Source: an uncultured Chromatiaceae bacterium (GTDB lineage Bacteria > Pseudomonadota > Gammaproteobacteria > Enterobacterales > Alteromonadaceae). From it: a stretch of DNA of 22,604 nucleotides. The stretch is from the NCBI GenBank assembly GCA_937978655.1, contig CALJUX010000053.1, positions 1-22,604 on the forward strand. Reading direction: 5' to 3'. Below the pieces are notes generated by a model that was not told the DNA's origin, did no database searches, and saw nothing but the letters and a program-made list of their open reading frames with translations. The position numbers were made by a program, and so were the translations under genes. Of the stretch, positions 15,438 to 22,604 are shown piece after piece (within the stretch, counting starts at the first letter, position 1; every line of letters begins with the position of its first letter).

Positions 15438-16389
15438 CGATTTTTACGCGCTGATAGCCAAAACCAAACTGGCCCCCTGGCTCAATGTGTTACCGGCGCA
15501 GCTGAGTCATTGGCATAAAGAGGCACTCCACGGCGATTTTAAACAGTGGCAAAAAGTACTGGCGCATTTGCCAAAGACGCAGCCGGCACACATCGACCTG
15601 CAGAGCGCGGTGACCATCGGCAACGCAGACGAATTAACTGAAGGTGCCCGTCAGCGGCTGGAAGTGCTGCTGAAACAGCTGATGCCCTGGCGCAAAGGCC
15701 CATTTGATATTCATGGCCTGAAGATTGATACCGAATGGCGCAGCGACTGGAAGTGGGACCGGGTACTGCCCCATCTGGCGCCGCTGGCACACCGTACAGT
15801 GCTCGATGTCGGCTGTGGCAGTGGTTATCACCTGTGGCGCATGCGTGGCGCCGGCGCCGAACTGGTGGTCGGCATTGACCCAAGCCAGCTGTTTTTCTGC
15901 CAGTTTCAGGCCATTAAACATTTTCATCCCGACCCGGCCGTCCATCTGTTGCCGATTGGCATCGACGACATGCCGGAACTGAAAACCTTTGATACCGTGT
16001 TTTCGATGGGCGTGTTATATCACCGCCGTTCGCCACTGGATTTCCTGCAACAGCTGAAAAATCAGCTGCGTCCAGGTGGCCAGCTGGTGCTGGAAACTTT
16101 AGTAGTCCCGGGTGACGCCCAGACCGTGCTGGTCCCGACCGATCGCTACGCCAAAATGCGTAATGTCTGGTTTATTCCCAGCACGGCGGCGCTGGAACTC
16201 TGGCTGGCGCGTCTTGGCTTTCACGATATCCGGGTGGTGGATTTAAACCAGACCAGCCTGCTGGAGCAACGAGCCACTGACTGGATGCAAACCGAAAGTC
16301 TGGTTGATTTTCTCGACCCGACTGATCATAGTAAGACCATTGAAGGTTATCCGGCGCCGCTACGGGCCGTAATTGTGGCAACCGCCTGA
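15424..16389 (+). CDS. cmoB: CmoB, tRNA U34 carboxymethyltransferase
   Basis: CmoB transfers the carboxymethyl group of carboxy-SAM to 5-hydroxyuridine-34, completing cmo5U in tRNAs that read four-fold boxes. The 321-residue product carries MPWRKGPF with Lys91, TEWRSDWKWDRVLPHL, the SAM-binding motif LDVGCGSGYHLWRM (127-140), FSMGVLYHRRSP (Tyr199) and EGYPAPLRAV (Arg314). These match the carboxy-SAM-contacting Lys91, Tyr200 and Arg315 of E. coli CmoB. AAGGAG lies 7 nt before the ATG at 15424, which excludes the longer open frame. It overlaps cmoA by 14 bp. Confidence 0.97.
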   Translation: MQWFNDFYALIAKTKLAPWLNVLPAQLSHWHKEALHGDFKQWQKVLAHLPKTQPAHIDLQSAVTIGNADELTEGARQRLEVLLKQLMPWRKGPFDIHGLKIDTEWRSDWKWDRVLPHLAPLAHRTVLDVGCGSGYHLWRMRGAGAELVVGIDPSQLFFCQFQAIKHFHPDPAVHLLPIGIDDMPELKTFDTVFSMGVLYHRRSPLDFLQQLKNQLRPGGQLVLETLVVPGDAQTVLVPTDRYAKMRNVWFIPSTAALELWLARLGFHDIRVVDLNQTSLLEQRATDWMQTESLVDFLDPTDHSKTIEGYPAPLRAVIVATA

Positions 16390-16406
16390 TCTGTCTGAGG
16401 AATTCT

Positions 16407-17309
16407 ATGCCTTACCGGCCGAAATCGACATTAGAGCAATGGCGGATCCTGCAGGCTGTTGTCGACGCTGGCGGCTATGCTCAGGCGGCAGATTTATTAA
16501 ACAAAAGCCAGTCCAGCCTGAACCACGCCGTGGCAAAACTGCAGAATCAGCTCGGCGTCGAATTGCTTCAAGTGATTGGCCGCAAAGCATTTTTAACGCC
16601 TGCCGGTGAAGTGATGCTGCGCCGCTCGCGTTTGCTGACCCAGCAAATCGAAGATCTGGAATTGCTGGCAGCCAATATCGACATGGGCTGGGAGCCGGAA
16701 CTGCGGCTGGCAGTCGAGATTATTTACCCGCGCGACAAGCTCTACCAGGCCTTGGATCAGTTTTATCCGTTCAGCCGCGGCAGCCGCATTCAGATCATCG
16801 ATACCGTGATCACCGGCAGTGCCGAAATGATCCTAGAAGCAAAAGCTGATCTGGTGATCGCCGCGACACCAATAGTGCCGCGGGGTTATCTCAGTGAACC
16901 TTTATGTGTCACTCAGATGGTACTGGTCTGTGCGCCCGGCCATCCGCTGAGCGGCATCGACGGGCTGGATGCCGATGAGCTGTCGCAGCATCTGCAAATT
17001 GTGATCCGGGATACCGGCCAGAAACCGGCAGAAAATGCCGGCTGGCTGAAGGCCGAACAGCGCTGGACCGTCGGCAATTTTTATGAAGCCATGGTGATCC
17101 TGCAGCGCGGCCTCGGTTTTTGCTGGCTGCCCGATTTTATTGTGCAGCAGGCACTGCAGGCCGGCAGCTTAATCCGGCTGCAACTGAAACAAAGCACCGA
17201 GCGGCAGATCCCGCTGTCACTGGTGGTACCCAAAGAAGACAAATTAGGCCCGGGTGGCCGGCAACTGCGCCAGATCATCCTGGCTGCGCATGGCAAAACA
17301 GGAAACTGA
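16407..17309 (+). CDS. LysR-family transcriptional regulator
   Basis: The 300-residue product has an N-terminal winged helix-turn-helix (about 7-66; LEQWRILQAVVDAGGYAQAA, then SQSSLNHAVAKLQNQLGVELL and LTPAGE) and a C-terminal effector-binding domain of the LysR type (about 92-290). Its target and ligand cannot be told from the sequence. It starts 17 bp after cmoB with a good ribosome site (GAGGAA, 6 nt), and the next gene begins 2 bp after its stop, so it looks like part of a cmoAB-lysR-orf transcript. LysR genes more often stand divergent from their target, so this placement is slightly unusual. Confidence 0.93.
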   Translation: MPYRPKSTLEQWRILQAVVDAGGYAQAADLLNKSQSSLNHAVAKLQNQLGVELLQVIGRKAFLTPAGEVMLRRSRLLTQQIEDLELLAANIDMGWEPELRLAVEIIYPRDKLYQALDQFYPFSRGSRIQIIDTVITGSAEMILEAKADLVIAATPIVPRGYLSEPLCVTQMVLVCAPGHPLSGIDGLDADELSQHLQIVIRDTGQKPAENAGWLKAEQRWTVGNFYEAMVILQRGLGFCWLPDFIVQQALQAGSLIRLQLKQSTERQIPLSLVVPKEDKLGPGGRQLRQIILAAHGKTGN

Positions 17310-17311
17310 AG

Positions 17312-17719
17312 ATGAACCCTACTGAACTTTCGGAACTGATGTTACAAAGCGCCCAGGATGCTGTGGCATATGCCAAAGAAGAGCATCAGGTCACCCTGGA
17401 TCTCAGCCTTGAATCCTTACCACTGGTCGATGTGCTGCTCAGCAGCATCGCTCATCAGCAGCAAAAACAGCGGATGTCAGACGCCCATATGTTCACGCTG
17501 TGCAATATTTTTGGCGCCTACCTTGGCCAGGTGTTTTTAGCGGTGGTCGGTGGCGAATGGGTGCATCAGACCGGTGACGAAACTGCGCCTTATGTCAGCC
17601 TGAATTACAACAATAAAGAGTTTCCGCTGGCGTCGCTGGTCTACCACAAAGTGACCAAAAACCCGGATTTGAGCGTCAAAGAGTATATTTCGCAGGCGAT
17701 CAGTAACGCGATGCAATAA
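17312..17719 (+). CDS. conserved-looking protein of unknown function (135 aa)
   Basis: I do not recognise a named family. The 135-residue product has no signal peptide or membrane helix and is acidic, so probably cytoplasmic. It begins with a helical region (ELSELMLQSAQDAVAYAKEE), then CNIFGAYLGQVFLAVVGGEW and a beta-rich stretch (APYVSLNYNNKEFPLASLVYHKV). The pattern Gly-x-Tyr-Leu-Gly-x-Val followed by Gly-Gly-x-Trp resembles several small DUF families (DUF3806-like), a weak guess. The ATG is 2 bp after the lysR stop, so translation is probably coupled; a longer frame starting inside lysR is rejected. No terminator is obvious between it and purM. Confidence 0.85.
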   Translation: MNPTELSELMLQSAQDAVAYAKEEHQVTLDLSLESLPLVDVLLSSIAHQQQKQRMSDAHMFTLCNIFGAYLGQVFLAVVGGEWVHQTGDETAPYVSLNYNNKEFPLASLVYHKVTKNPDLSVKEYISQAISNAMQ

Positions 17720-17770
17720 GGGCCAGACGCCCGACTGCTCAGTCCTGTGCTGCTGCGCGCTGATTAAACC

Positions 17771-17799
17771 TTTTGTCTTGCCGGCAAACAAGGTAAAAT
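17771..17799 (+). promoter_or_regulatory. possible purM promoter
   Basis: The -10 box TAAAAT (17794-17799) matches 5 of 6 bases and is followed by GCGCGCG; the -35 at 17771-17776 (TTTTGT) is poor, with a 17-bp spacer. The start near 17806 leaves a leader of about 43 nt. An ATG in the purM frame at 17798 overlaps this -10 box and so is not the start. I see no full PurR box. Confidence 0.45.
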
Positions 17800-17848
17800 G
17801 CGCGCGTTTTTTTATCCCCTTTTTAACTCAAAGCCATCGAGGATAACC

Positions 17849-18901
17849 GTGAGCGAGCAAAAAACTTCATTAAGTTACAAAGACGCAGGGGTCGATATTG
17901 ATGCCGGTGAAGCACTGGTTGATCGTATCAAAGGTGCGGTGAAGCGCACTACCCGCAAAGAAGTGATTGGTGGCCTCGGTGGTTTCGGCGCTATGTGTCA
18001 AATTCCGGCCGGTTATAAAGAACCGGTATTAGTCTCAGGCACCGACGGTGTCGGCACTAAACTGCGTCTGGCGATGGACTTAGGCCGTCACGACAGCGTC
18101 GGTATCGACCTGGTGGCGATGTGTGTCAATGACATCGTAGTGCAAGGCGCTGAGCCGCTGTTTTTCCTCGACTATTACGCCACCGGCAAGCTGAATGTCG
18201 ATACGGCAGCCACTGTGGTGGAAGGCATTGCCCGCGGTTGTGAACTGTCTGGTTGTGCGCTGGTGGGCGGTGAAACTGCTGAGATGCCAGGCATGTACCA
18301 CGGTGATGATTACGATATCGCCGGCTTCTGTGTCGGTGTGGTGGAAAAAGCCGACATTATCGACGGCAGTCTGGTGAAACCAGGTGATCAGCTGATCGCA
18401 CTCGCCTCTTCTGGCCCGCACTCGAACGGTTTCTCGCTGGTACGCAAAATTCTCGAAGTCAGTGGTCAGTCGCCAGATACGTTATTAGGCGAAAAAACCC
18501 TGGCCGACCATCTGTTAGCGCCAACCCGTATCTACGTGAAAAACCTGCTGAATTTAATCAAACAACTGCCGGTACACGCGCTGTGTCACATCACCGGCGG
18601 CGGTTTCTGGGAAAACATCCCACGGGTGTTGCCAGAGCACACTAAAGCGGTAGTGAACGAGCAGAGCTATCAGTGGCCGGCGATTTTTGACTGGTTACAA
18701 CAGCAAGGCAACGTGACGCGCTACGAAATGTACCGCACCTTTAACTGTGGTGTAGGCATGATTGTCGTCGTCAGCCAGGACAACCTGAGTAAAGCACTGG
18801 AATTACTGCAACAAGCTGGCGAAAAAGCCTGGCACATTGGCGAGATCCAATCTGCCGTCAGCGGTGATGCCCAAGTGGTGATCCCTGGTGTGAACGCATA
18901 A
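17849..18901 (+). CDS. purM: phosphoribosylformylglycinamidine cyclo-ligase (AIR synthetase)
   Basis: PurM closes the imidazole ring, turning FGAM plus ATP into AIR, the fifth step of de novo purine synthesis. The 350-residue product has the family blocks YKDAGVDIDAG, GGLGGFGAMCQIP, SGTDGVGTKLRLA, DLVAMCVNDIVVQGAEPLFFLDY, CALVGGETAEMPGMY, HSNGFSLVRKI and HITGGGFWENIPR. The start is GTG at 17849 with GAGGATAACC directly upstream, a good ribosome site, and the N-terminus fits E. coli PurM (345 residues). purN follows after 2 bp. Confidence 0.97.
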   Translation: MSEQKTSLSYKDAGVDIDAGEALVDRIKGAVKRTTRKEVIGGLGGFGAMCQIPAGYKEPVLVSGTDGVGTKLRLAMDLGRHDSVGIDLVAMCVNDIVVQGAEPLFFLDYYATGKLNVDTAATVVEGIARGCELSGCALVGGETAEMPGMYHGDDYDIAGFCVGVVEKADIIDGSLVKPGDQLIALASSGPHSNGFSLVRKILEVSGQSPDTLLGEKTLADHLLAPTRIYVKNLLNLIKQLPVHALCHITGGGFWENIPRVLPEHTKAVVNEQSYQWPAIFDWLQQQGNVTRYEMYRTFNCGVGMIVVVSQDNLSKALELLQQAGEKAWHIGEIQSAVSGDAQVVIPGVNA

Positions 18902-18903
18902 CG

Positions 18904-19548
18904 ATGAAATCCATCGTTGTGCTCATTTCGGGCAGCGGTTCGAATCTGCAAGCCATTCTGGATGCCTGCAAGGCCGGCTTTATTGCCGGCCGTGTCAGTG
19001 CCGTTATCAGTAATAAGGCGGATGTATTTGGCCTGACCCGGGCTGCTGATGCCGGCGTGCCGACGCTGGTGCTGGACCATAAACAATATGCAGACCGCGC
19101 CAGTTATGACGCAGCCTTGTGCCAGACCATAGACCAGCATCAGCCGGACCTGGTGGTGCTGGCTGGGTTTATGCGTATTCTGACGCCTGAATTTGTCGCG
19201 CATTACAACGGCCGGTTGCTGAATATCCATCCGTCGTTACTGCCGAAATATCAGGGCCTGCATACCCATCAGCGCGCGATTGATGCCGGTGATTCAGTGC
19301 ATGGCTGCAGCGTGCATTTTGTCACTGCCGAACTGGACGGCGGCCCAGTGGTGTTACAGGCCAAAGTGCCGGTATTCCCGGAAGATGACGCAGCACTGGT
19401 TGCCGCCCGTGTGCACGAACAGGAACACCGGATTTATCCGCTGGTTGTGCGCTGGTTTTGTCAGGACCGTTTACAACAACAAGCTGATAAGGCATTGTTA
19501 GACGGCCACATTCTTTCACCACACGGATATGCCGATGATGATGAATAA
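18904..19548 (+). CDS. purN: phosphoribosylglycinamide formyltransferase (GAR transformylase)
   Basis: PurN transfers a formyl group from 10-formyl-tetrahydrofolate to GAR, the third step of de novo purine synthesis. The 214-residue product has the phosphate-binding loop SGSGSNLQ (9-16), the catalytic Asn107 and His109 in NIHPSLLPKYQG, and Asp145 in the TAELDGGPV stretch. Length matches E. coli (212). The ribosome site is weak; with 2 bp between the purM stop and its ATG, translation is likely coupled. Its 3' end overlaps the next gene by about 14 bp. Confidence 0.97.
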   Translation: MKSIVVLISGSGSNLQAILDACKAGFIAGRVSAVISNKADVFGLTRAADAGVPTLVLDHKQYADRASYDAALCQTIDQHQPDLVVLAGFMRILTPEFVAHYNGRLLNIHPSLLPKYQGLHTHQRAIDAGDSVHGCSVHFVTAELDGGPVVLQAKVPVFPEDDAALVAARVHEQEHRIYPLVVRWFCQDRLQQQADKALLDGHILSPHGYADDDE

Positions 19549-20299
19549 ACAATGGCGCCTTCTGGCGTCATTTTTTTGCCTGAGCCTGCTTTGTCCGCTG
19601 CAGGCCGCGCCAGCCACCACACCAGTGCCAGCAAGCGCTGCACCTCAGCAAACTGTGCTCGCTGGTTTAAAGCCGTTTAACGCGAAATATCAGGTACTGC
19701 GCTCCGGTAAAGTGCATGGCAGTGCTGAACGTTATTTAAAACCCTGGGGCCAGGGCTTTGAACTCGGTTATAAAAGCAGTATCAGCTGGTTGATCTTCAA
19801 AGACGAACGCCACGAGCGCTCGCGGTTTGTACTGAAAGATGGCCGTTTGCAACCCACATTTTACCAGCTAAAACGCTGGGGCACTGGTTCAGGCCGCCAC
19901 TATGAGCTGAATCTGGATTGGGCCACACAGCAACTACTGACCGGCAAAGAAAAAACGGCGAAAATCATTGAATGGGATAAACAATGGCTGGATCAGCTGA
20001 GTTATCACAGCCAGCTGGTGCTGGAGCTGGCAGCCGGCAAAACTGAATTCAGCTTCGACGTGTTAACCCGCCACGGCGATCCGCGCAGTTATCAGTATAA
20101 AGTGACAGGCGAAGAGTTATTGTCGCTACCGGCCGGCAAAATTAAGACAATCAGGGTCGAGCGCGTCGGCAAAGATCTGGACAAGCAGGTGGTGGCCTGG
20201 GTCGCGCCTGAACTGGATTATTTATTGGTGAAACTGTGGCAGGCGGAAGATAAAGTCGAGCAGTTTGACGTACAGCTGCAAAGTTATCAGTTTAATTAA
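19535..20299 (+). CDS. DUF3108 domain protein, exported
   Basis: DUF3108 proteins are predicted periplasmic beta-rich proteins of unknown function, often found behind purMN in Shewanella-like bacteria. The product (about 254 residues) has a signal peptide (LLASFFCLSLLCPLQAA), a short Thr/Pro/Ala segment, then the domain (about 45-250) with FNAKYQVLRSGKVHG, YKSSISWLIFKDERHERS, YQLKRWGTGSGRHYEL and a late PAGKIKTIRVERVG stretch. ATGs at 19529, 19535, 19538 and 19541 are all possible; 19535 has the best distance to ACGGAT. It overlaps the purN end, so it belongs to the purMN operon. Confidence 0.85.
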   Translation: MMMNKQWRLLASFFCLSLLCPLQAAPATTPVPASAAPQQTVLAGLKPFNAKYQVLRSGKVHGSAERYLKPWGQGFELGYKSSISWLIFKDERHERSRFVLKDGRLQPTFYQLKRWGTGSGRHYELNLDWATQQLLTGKEKTAKIIEWDKQWLDQLSYHSQLVLELAAGKTEFSFDVLTRHGDPRSYQYKVTGEELLSLPAGKIKTIRVERVGKDLDKQVVAWVAPELDYLLVKLWQAEDKVEQFDVQLQSYQFN

Positions 20300-20310
20300 A
20301 ATCTGCGATT

Positions 20311-20336
20311 AAAAGGGCGCCGGCTAGAACCGGCGC
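20311..20336 (-). terminator. rho-independent terminator of yafJ, overlapping its 3' end
   Basis: On the minus strand GCGCCGG (20330-20336) and CCGGCGC (20317-20323) form a 7-bp GC stem with loop TTCTAG, followed by CCTTTTAA. The yafJ stop codon TAG lies in the loop, so one stem arm is coding sequence. No T tract follows in the plus direction, so the DUF3108 transcript has no clear terminator of its own. Confidence 0.7.
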
Positions 20337-21097
20337 ACCATCTCACCGGCCTTCCACAACACAGCCTCTCCCGCCGCCATCGGCTGCCAGGCCTCGTTAC
20401 AGGTCAGCGGCATCGTCGCGATAATAGTCACCACATCACGCTCGGTGGTTTCCCGGGCAAAATCGATATCGACATCCACATCGGACAACCGCGCCAAGCC
20501 AAAAGGCGCACGACGTGTGATGTGATGCAGCCTGGTACTGCAATAACAAAACAGATAATCGCCGTCCGACAGCAATAAATTAAACACGCCTTGCCGGCGC
20601 AGGCCATCGCACAGCTTTTTCACATAAGCAAAGAGTTGCGGCCGGCTTTTTGGCCCCTGCGGGTATTTTTCTGCCAGTGCTGACAAAATAAAACAAAAAG
20701 CGCGCTCACTGTCGGTAGTACCGACCGGCTGAAACTGATGGCATGGCAGGGTTTTATAATCGCTGAGCTGGCCATTGTGTGCATAGGTCCAGTAGCGTCC
20801 CCATAATTCACGGGTAAAAGGATGGGTATTCTCCAGCGCGACCCGGCCGCGGTTCGCCTGGCGCACATGCGCGACCACGACATTACTTTTAATCGGGTAG
20901 TCGGTGATAAGTTCCGCCACGCGGGAATGGTGACTGGCCGCGGCATCTTTAAAAGTTGATACGCCTTTGCCCTGATAAAAAGCGATGCCCCAACCGTCTT
21001 TGTGCGGCCCGGTATTGCCACCACGTTCACGCAGGCCTTTAAAACTAAAACAAATATCGGTCGGCACATTAGCCGACATGCCTAACAATTCGCACAT
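20324..21097 (-). CDS. yafJ: YafJ, class II glutamine amidotransferase domain protein
   Basis: YafJ belongs to the Ntn-hydrolase glutaminase family (GATase_4/6), with the N-terminal Cys exposed after removal of Met as nucleophile; its physiological substrate is unknown. The 257-residue product begins MCELLGMSANVPTDICFSF and has GPHKDGWGIAFY, VVAHVRQANRG, ENTHPFTRELWGR, TYAHNGQL and TDSERAFC, closely following E. coli YafJ (255). Cys2, Arg and Asn-Gly residues of the glutaminase site are present. In E. coli yafJ lies close to fadE (with lpcA between); here the two are divergent neighbours, 224 bp apart. It converges on the DUF3108 gene, 24 bp away. Confidence 0.95.
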   Translation of the reverse strand: MCELLGMSANVPTDICFSFKGLRERGGNTGPHKDGWGIAFYQGKGVSTFKDAAASHHSRVAELITDYPIKSNVVVAHVRQANRGRVALENTHPFTRELWGRYWTYAHNGQLSDYKTLPCHQFQPVGTTDSERAFCFILSALAEKYPQGPKSRPQLFAYVKKLCDGLRRQGVFNLLLSDGDYLFCYCSTRLHHITRRAPFGLARLSDVDVDIDFARETTERDVVTIIATMPLTCNEAWQPMAAGEAVLWKAGEMVRRF

Positions 21098-21195
21098 AAC
21101 AGAGTTCCAAAACCAAGTCCGGTCAGCCTATCAGCGCGTTGCCGATCTGAACAGTGCCAAATGGTTCTAATGCATAAGCAAAGTACTATCCACAA

Positions 21196-21229
21196 AACTG
21201 TACAGTTGTTCAGCTACACTTGGCTGAAC
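21196..21229. repeat. two perfect inverted repeats between yafJ and fadE
   Basis: AACTGTACAGTT (21196-21207) is a perfect 12-bp palindrome. It is directly followed by GTTCAGC-N8-GCTGAAC (21208-21229), a perfect 7-bp inverted repeat. Both are in the divergent intergenic region and have the symmetry of operators for dimeric regulators. They match no operator consensus I know well: LexA spacing is wrong and the PsrA motif is absent. Confidence 0.5.
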
Positions 21230-21290
21230 CAGCCCTCAGGCAACAGGAACTGCTTGCAACTTCGCGGCAAGGCTTATACCCTATCGCAGT

Positions 21291-21307
21291 TAGTGGTCTG
21301 ACCTCTC
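21291..21307 (+). promoter_or_regulatory. FadR-like operator upstream of fadE
   Basis: The 17-mer TAGTGGTCTGACCTCTC resembles the FadR operator; the E. coli fadE site, from memory, is AACTGGTCCGACCTGTT. The central TGGTC-N-GACCT is fully conserved. The site ends 14 bp before the fadE ATG, overlapping the expected early transcribed region, which fits repression by FadR released by long-chain acyl-CoA. A weak promoter (TTGCAA at 21254-21259; TATACC or TACCCT near 21275-21282) lies upstream. Confidence 0.6.
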
Positions 21308-21321
21308 ATCAGGAGAACAAG

Positions 21322-22586
21322 ATGGAATTAGTCATTTTTATTGCTTTACTGCTGACCCTCGTCGGCATTCTCGCTTATCACCGCGCCAGCCTGACATTGT
21401 TTACTGCAGCCATTGGCGGATTATTGGTGCTCGGCAGCTTCTTTGGCACTGTCGGCCTGGTTGGCTGGCTCCTGTTTGCCGCTGTCGCTTTGCCGCTCAA
21501 CATCGCCAGTATTCGTCAGCAGCACATCACCAAACCGCTGCTGAAACTGTACCGCAAAATTATGCCGGAAATGTCCAGCACTGAAAAAGAAGCCATCGAC
21601 GCCGGTACTACCTGGTGGGAAGGCGATCTGTTCCGTGGCAATCCGGACTGGCACAAGTTACACAACTTCCCGAAACCCCGTTTAAGCGCAGAAGAACAAG
21701 CCTTCCTCGATGGCCCGGTTGAAACTGTGCTGAAAATGGTCGACGACTGGCATGTCACGCACGAGCGCACTGATTTATCACCAGAAGTCTATAACTACTT
21801 AAAAGATCAAGGCTTCTTTGCCATGATCATCAAGAAACAATACGGCGGCCTCGAGTTCTCTGCCTACGCCCAATCTTGTGTTTTACAAAAGCTGACCAGT
21901 AAAAGCATGGTGCTGTCGAGTACAGTCGGTGTGCCAAACTCATTAGGCCCAGGCGAATTGCTGCAGCATTACGGCACCAAAGAGCAGCAGGATTATTACC
22001 TGCCGCGACTGGCCAAAGGTTTAGAAGTACCTTGTTTTGCCCTGACTTCACCGGAAGCAGGCTCGGACGCTGGCGCTATTCCGGATTTCGGCGTGGTCTG
22101 TAAAGGCGAATGGGAAGGCAAAGAAATCGTCGGGATGCGCCTGACCTGGAACAAACGCTACATTACGCTGGCGCCTATCGCCACCGTACTTGGTCTGGCG
22201 TTTAAACTGCAGGATCCGGACAATTTACTCGGTGACAAAGAAGATTTAGGCATCACCTGCGCACTGATCCCGGTCAGCACTGCAGGCGTGAAAATTGGCC
22301 GTCGCCACTTCCCGCTGAACGTGCCGTTCCAGAATGGCCCGACTCAGGGGCAGGATGTGTTTGTGCCTCTGGACTACATCATCGGTGGCCCAGCGATGGC
22401 AGGCCAGGGCTGGCGCATGCTGGTTGAATGTCTGTCAGTCGGCCGTGCTATTACACTGCCATCCAACAGTACCGGTGGTATCAAGTCTGTGGCACTGGCC
22501 ACCGGCGCTTATGCCCGTATCCGCCGTCAGTTCAAATTACCCATTGGTAAAATGGAAGGCGTGGAAGAAATCATGGCCCGGATTGG
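21322..22586 (+). CDS. fadE: FadE, acyl-CoA dehydrogenase, 3' end missing
   Basis: FadE catalyses the first step of beta-oxidation, FAD-dependent formation of trans-2-enoyl-CoA. About 421 of some 815 residues are present. The N-terminus has two hydrophobic segments (about 2-19 and 27-62), typical of membrane-associated FadE. Then come EKEAIDAGTTWWEGDLF, FFAMIIKKQYGGLEFSAYAQ, TVGVPNSLGPGELLQHYG, the FAD/substrate block CFALTSPEAGSDAGAIPD, RLTWNKRYITLAP, PLNVPFQNGPTQG, and KMEGVEEIMARIG. AGGAG lies 7-8 nt before the ATG. The alignment with E. coli FadE breaks right after ARIG, where GNxY is expected but adapter-like bases begin, so the gene is cut by the contig end and not by a natural mutation. 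Confidence 0.95.
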
Positions 22587-22604
22587 AGATCGGAAGAACG
22601 GCGG
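22587..22604. other. probable Illumina adapter remnant at the contig end
   Basis: The window ends AGATCGGAAGAACGGCGG. The shared Illumina adapter stem is AGATCGGAAGAGC; the first 11 bases are identical and 12 of 13 match. The fadE protein alignment fails at exactly the same point. The bases are most likely a sequencing artefact. Confidence 0.85.

Noticed and set aside
17798..17848. Longer PurM start at ATG 17798
   Set aside because: That ATG overlaps the predicted -10 box, encodes a non-conserved stretch, and has no ribosome site. GTG 17849 has GAGG upstream and fits the family start.
21196..21207. CTGTACAG palindrome before fadE as an SOS box
   Set aside because: The CTGT and ACAG halves abut with no spacer, and fadE and yafJ are not SOS genes.

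Overview
The window is a chromosomal stretch from a gammaproteobacterium. The proteins read like those of Alteromonadales-type bacteria (Rheinheimera, Alishewanella or Shewanella relatives); this placement is an inference from protein similarity and gene order, without a database search. The pairs tol-pal/ruv, aspS/yecE/cmoAB, purMN/DUF3108 and yafJ/fadE are typical of the class. Nothing looks recently transferred: there is no IS element, prophage, CRISPR array or integrase.

Layout. Positions 1-55 hold the 5' part of a tRNA-Lys(UUU) gene on the minus strand, with its own promoter. The tol-pal operon follows on the minus strand (transcribed tolQ-tolR-tolA-tolB-pal-cpoB, 5186 to 315) and ends in a hairpin terminator that overlaps the cpoB stop codon. 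Positions 5187-5837 are a 650-bp stretch without a convincing gene, where relatives carry ybgC. It holds a good tolQ promoter, a pair of ArgR-like boxes, and a plus-strand promoter, structured stretch and strong terminator that look like a small RNA gene. Next, on the minus strand, come yebC-ruvC-ruvA-ruvB (8804 to 5838), aspS (10721 to 8940), and a 943-residue diguanylate cyclase with three periplasmic solute-binding domains in tandem (13693 to 10862).

The plus strand then carries yecE (DUF72), cmoA-cmoB (cmo5U modification of tRNA wobble uridine), a LysR regulator, a 135-residue protein of unknown function, purM-purN (purine synthesis) and a DUF3108 periplasmic protein. A convergent yafJ (class II glutamine amidotransferase) and a divergent fadE (acyl-CoA dehydrogenase, preceded by a FadR-like operator) end the window. 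fadE is cut off, and its last 18 bases look like Illumina adapter sequence rather than genome.

Most genes are housekeeping: envelope constriction (Tol-Pal), Holliday junction processing (RuvABC), aspartyl-tRNA charging, wobble modification and purine synthesis. Five credible promoters (tRNA-Lys, tolQ, aspS, cmoA, purM) have GC-rich sequence right after the -10 box, as expected for growth-rate-controlled genes. The least explained parts are the tolQ-ruvB gap, the triple-sensor GGDEF protein, and the LysR plus unknown gene placed behind cmoAB.
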